Positions 6,435 to 7,867 of a stretch of 7,867 nucleotides of DNA are shown one piece after another. The DNA comes from Bacteroidales bacterium UBA5621 (GTDB lineage: Bacteria > Bacteroidota > Bacteroidia > Bacteroidales > VadinHA17), in the NCBI GenBank assembly GCA_002424525.1, contig DIKJ01000155.1, forward strand, positions 14,987 to 22,853, given 5' to 3'. A program made the position numbers and the translations under genes. Each line of letters opens with the position of its first letter. The stretch's first letter is position 1. Below the pieces are notes generated by a model that did no database searches, was not told the DNA's origin, and saw only the letters and a list, made by a program, of their open reading frames with translations.

Positions 6435-7670
6435 TCAGATCTTAAGAGTCTCCCCTTCTGTTTTTGCTACAATTACGGCACAGCATGTGTCGCCGTAAAC
6501 ATTGATGGTTGTCCTGAACATGTCGAGTATCCTGTCTACTGCCAGGACAAGCCCGATACCCTCCAGCGGTAACCCGACCGCTTTCAGAACCACCGCCATC
6601 ATCACCAGACCTGCCATCGGTATACCAGCAGATCCTATGGCTGCAAGCAATGCTGTCATTACCACTATCAACTGTTGTGCAACTGTAAGTTCTATTCCAT
6701 ATGCCTGGGCAATGAACATTACTGCAACGCACTCATAGAGTGCAGTTCCGTTCATGTTTACGGTGGCTCCGAGTGGCAGGGTAAAGCTGGCTATCTTGTT
6801 TGAAACACCGTCCTTGGCTTCAACAGCTTCCATCGTAAGAGGAAGTGTGGCATTTGAAGATGAAGTGGAAAAAGCTGTCAGCAATGGTGTAGCCATGTTC
6901 CTTAAATGCTTCAAAGGATTGGCTTTCCCTATCAGCCTGACCAGCAGGGGCAGGGTAACAGCGCCATGAAGCAGCAATCCCAGGAATACAGTAATGAAGT
7001 AAAGCCCCAGCCTGCTTATTATCTCGCTGATTTCGTTCCCCATGTTAATCTGCTGTGCAATCACTTTTGCTGTTATGCTGAAGATGCCAATTGGAGTGAA
7101 CCTGATTATGAACAGGGTGATCTTCATAATTACATCCAGAAGGGCGTTTATCACATCCAAAAGGATAATGCGCCGGTTGTCGCTTACTCTGGTCATGAAA
7201 AATCCAAACAGAATCGCAAAGAAGATTATTGATAGCATCTGTCCCTGCATCATTGCCTCAAATATATTAGTCGGCACTATTTTTATAAGCGTTCCGCCGA
7301 AACCGTCTGAAACGGCAGTAAGATCTTCCACAGGCACCCTGAAGCCCAGATCAGCGCCGGTGCCGGGCTTTATCAGCGTAACGAAAAAAAAGCCGGTGAC
7401 AATTGCCAGCAACGTCGAAAACAAATAGAATCCCATCGTCTTCAGTCCCAGCCGGCCCAGATTACTTCCGGACCCGACACTGGCAACCCCGGTTGTAATC
7501 GAACAAAGGATCAAAGGAACGATGATCATATTAAGGGCCCGGAGAAAAATTTCACCTGCCCAGTTGGTATAGATCACCTGGTCATGAAATATATAACCGA
7601 AAAACCCTCCTGCGACGATCGCAATTAATATCTGATAGTGAAGAGGAACCGAAAAGCGGGTTCTTGACAT
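6435..7670 (-). CDS. Dicarboxylate/amino acid:cation symporter (glutamate/aspartate transporter family)
   Basis: A 411-residue inner-membrane secondary transporter of the DAACS (SLC1/GltPh-type) family, taking up an acidic amino acid or C4-dicarboxylate with Na+ or H+. Hydrophobic segments run through the whole protein. The transport core is complete: hairpin 1 with the serine-rich STSSSNATLP (268-277), TM7 with NMNGTALYE (305-313), hairpin 2 with IGSAGIP (345-351), and TM8 with DRILDMFRTTINVYGD (379-394). Asp383, Arg386, Thr387, Asn390 and Asp394 correspond to GltPh Asp394, Arg397, Thr398, Asn401 and Asp405. The Arg favours an acidic side chain, hence aspartate/glutamate. Asn307 replaces the Asp of the NMDGT motif (GltPh Asp312, in a Na+ site), which may alter cation coupling. 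The start at 7670 gives the normal N-terminus (MSRTRFSVPLHYQILIAIVAG). The stop codon sits against a heptamer array. It could feed amino-acid fermentation, but it is not in the operon. Confidence 0.95.
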   Translation of the reverse strand: MSRTRFSVPLHYQILIAIVAGGFFGYIFHDQVIYTNWAGEIFLRALNMIIVPLILCSITTGVASVGSGSNLGRLGLKTMGFYLFSTLLAIVTGFFFVTLIKPGTGADLGFRVPVEDLTAVSDGFGGTLIKIVPTNIFEAMMQGQMLSIIFFAILFGFFMTRVSDNRRIILLDVINALLDVIMKITLFIIRFTPIGIFSITAKVIAQQINMGNEISEIISRLGLYFITVFLGLLLHGAVTLPLLVRLIGKANPLKHLRNMATPLLTAFSTSSSNATLPLTMEAVEAKDGVSNKIASFTLPLGATVNMNGTALYECVAVMFIAQAYGIELTVAQQLIVVMTALLAAIGSAGIPMAGLVMMAVVLKAVGLPLEGIGLVLAVDRILDMFRTTINVYGDTCCAVIVAKTEGETLKI

Positions 7671-7753
7671 CTGGTTTGAATTAAATTGCGTAAAGAAAAA
7701 AAAACTTACGGTAAATTCCTTTTAAAAGAGGAAGTATTTTAACAATAACAAGC

Positions 7754-7778
7754 CCCCGGGAATTTAAAATTCGAGGGG
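7754..7778. repeat. Imperfect inverted repeat (hairpin), role unknown
   Basis: CCCC (7754-7757) can pair with GGGG (7775-7778), and GAATTT (7760-7765) with AAATTC (7767-7772) around a single central A; the bases between the two stems do not pair well. Read on the minus strand it is followed by a T-rich but mixed stretch, so it could be a weak terminator for a gene entering from the right, or an operator or leader structure upstream of the symporter. The sequence does not decide. Confidence 0.4.
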
Positions 7779-7825
7779 AGAAGCAGGAGAATGGAAAAAT
7801 AATCAATCCACGGAGGGTTTAAGAG

Positions 7826-7867
7826 ATGTGTAAAAAAACCAGGATCGAGAGAGATCCGTGCTCTCCT
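7826..7867 (+). CDS. Possible start of a gene running off the right edge
   Basis: ATG at 7826 is preceded by GGAGGG (7812-7817) at an ideal eight-base spacing, and the frame is open for the 14 codons left (MCKKTRIERDPCSP). A strong Shine-Dalgarno would be unusual beside the other genes here, which lack one. The peptide is too short to recognise, and the region can equally be read as a minus-strand terminator, so chance is likely. Confidence 0.15.
   Translation, partial: MCKKTRIERDPCSP
7832..7857 (-). terminator. Weak candidate intrinsic terminator, minus strand
   Basis: On the minus strand GGATC (7857-7853) and GATCC (7846-7842) form a five-base stem around a six-base loop, followed after TGG by seven T (7838-7832). 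The layout resembles a Rho-independent terminator for a minus-strand gene ending just right of the window. The stem is short and the T-run is slightly displaced, so the call is weak. It competes with a plus-strand gene start over the same bases. Confidence 0.25.

Larger units (their letters stand above)
7671..7867. other. Intergenic region upstream of the symporter, no convincing gene
   Basis: This should contain the symporter's promoter and leader on the minus strand, but I see no clear TTTG / TAnnTTTG pair at correct spacing. It holds a nine-base A run (7696-7704), the palindrome CTTTTAAAAG (7719-7728), an imperfect hairpin (7754-7778), a purine-rich plus-strand stretch (about 7774-7799) and edge signals past 7812. 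A minus-strand frame stays open from the window edge to a TAA near 7741, but its residues show no recognisable protein character. Confidence 0.6.

Noticed and set aside
6292..6438. CRISPR array or coding repeat
   Set aside because: There are no spacers, the unit is only seven bases, and it lies outside both flanking reading frames.
7042..7428. Plus-strand open frame of 128 codons opposite the symporter
   Set aside because: It lies wholly inside the symporter gene on the other strand and has no independent protein features.
7792..7803. ATG after a purine-rich GGAGA stretch as a gene start
   Set aside because: The frame stops after three codons (Met-Glu-Lys).

Overview
The window looks like a piece of chromosome from an anaerobic, fermentative member of the Bacteroidota (Bacteroidales-like). 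This is an inference. It rests on A/T-rich gene leaders without Shine-Dalgarno motifs, a TTTG / TAnnTTTG-type promoter candidate, a small outer-membrane barrel ending in Phe, and the clustering of acetate and butyrate kinase pathways. No rRNA or tRNA gene is present to confirm it.

Bases 1-4900 hold one tightly packed plus-strand gene set: the 3' part of phosphate acetyltransferase (pta), acetate kinase (ackA), two adjacent phosphate butyryltransferase-family genes (ptb) and butyrate kinase (buk). Together they form two acyl-CoA to acyl-phosphate to acid + ATP routes. Pta/AckA handles acetyl-CoA. Ptb/Buk handles butyryl-CoA or branched acyl-CoAs. Such enzymes make ATP by substrate-level phosphorylation at the end of sugar or amino-acid fermentation. 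The second ptb copy departs from the first at several otherwise conserved blocks and may have a different substrate.

Bases 4912-5607 (minus) encode a classical short-chain dehydrogenase/reductase, convergent with buk. A 75-base divergent intergenic region separates it from a plus-strand gene (5683-6279) for a secreted protein, probably an outer-membrane beta-barrel, of unknown function.

Bases 6292-6431 hold a tandem array of a 7-base unit, CGCTCTA or CGCTCTG, between two convergent genes. The array abuts the stop codon of the next gene. That gene (6435-7670, minus) encodes a dicarboxylate/amino acid:cation symporter of the glutamate transporter fold. It carries the usual acidic-amino-acid binding residues but has Asn where the NMDGT motif has Asp.

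The last 197 bases (7671-7867) hold no convincing gene. They contain small inverted repeats, an A-tract, a purine-rich stretch and, at the very edge, a possible gene start or a possible minus-strand terminator. No phage, transposon, CRISPR or defence system is visible. The region is mainly ordinary metabolism; the double-ptb operon and the heptamer array are its most notable parts.
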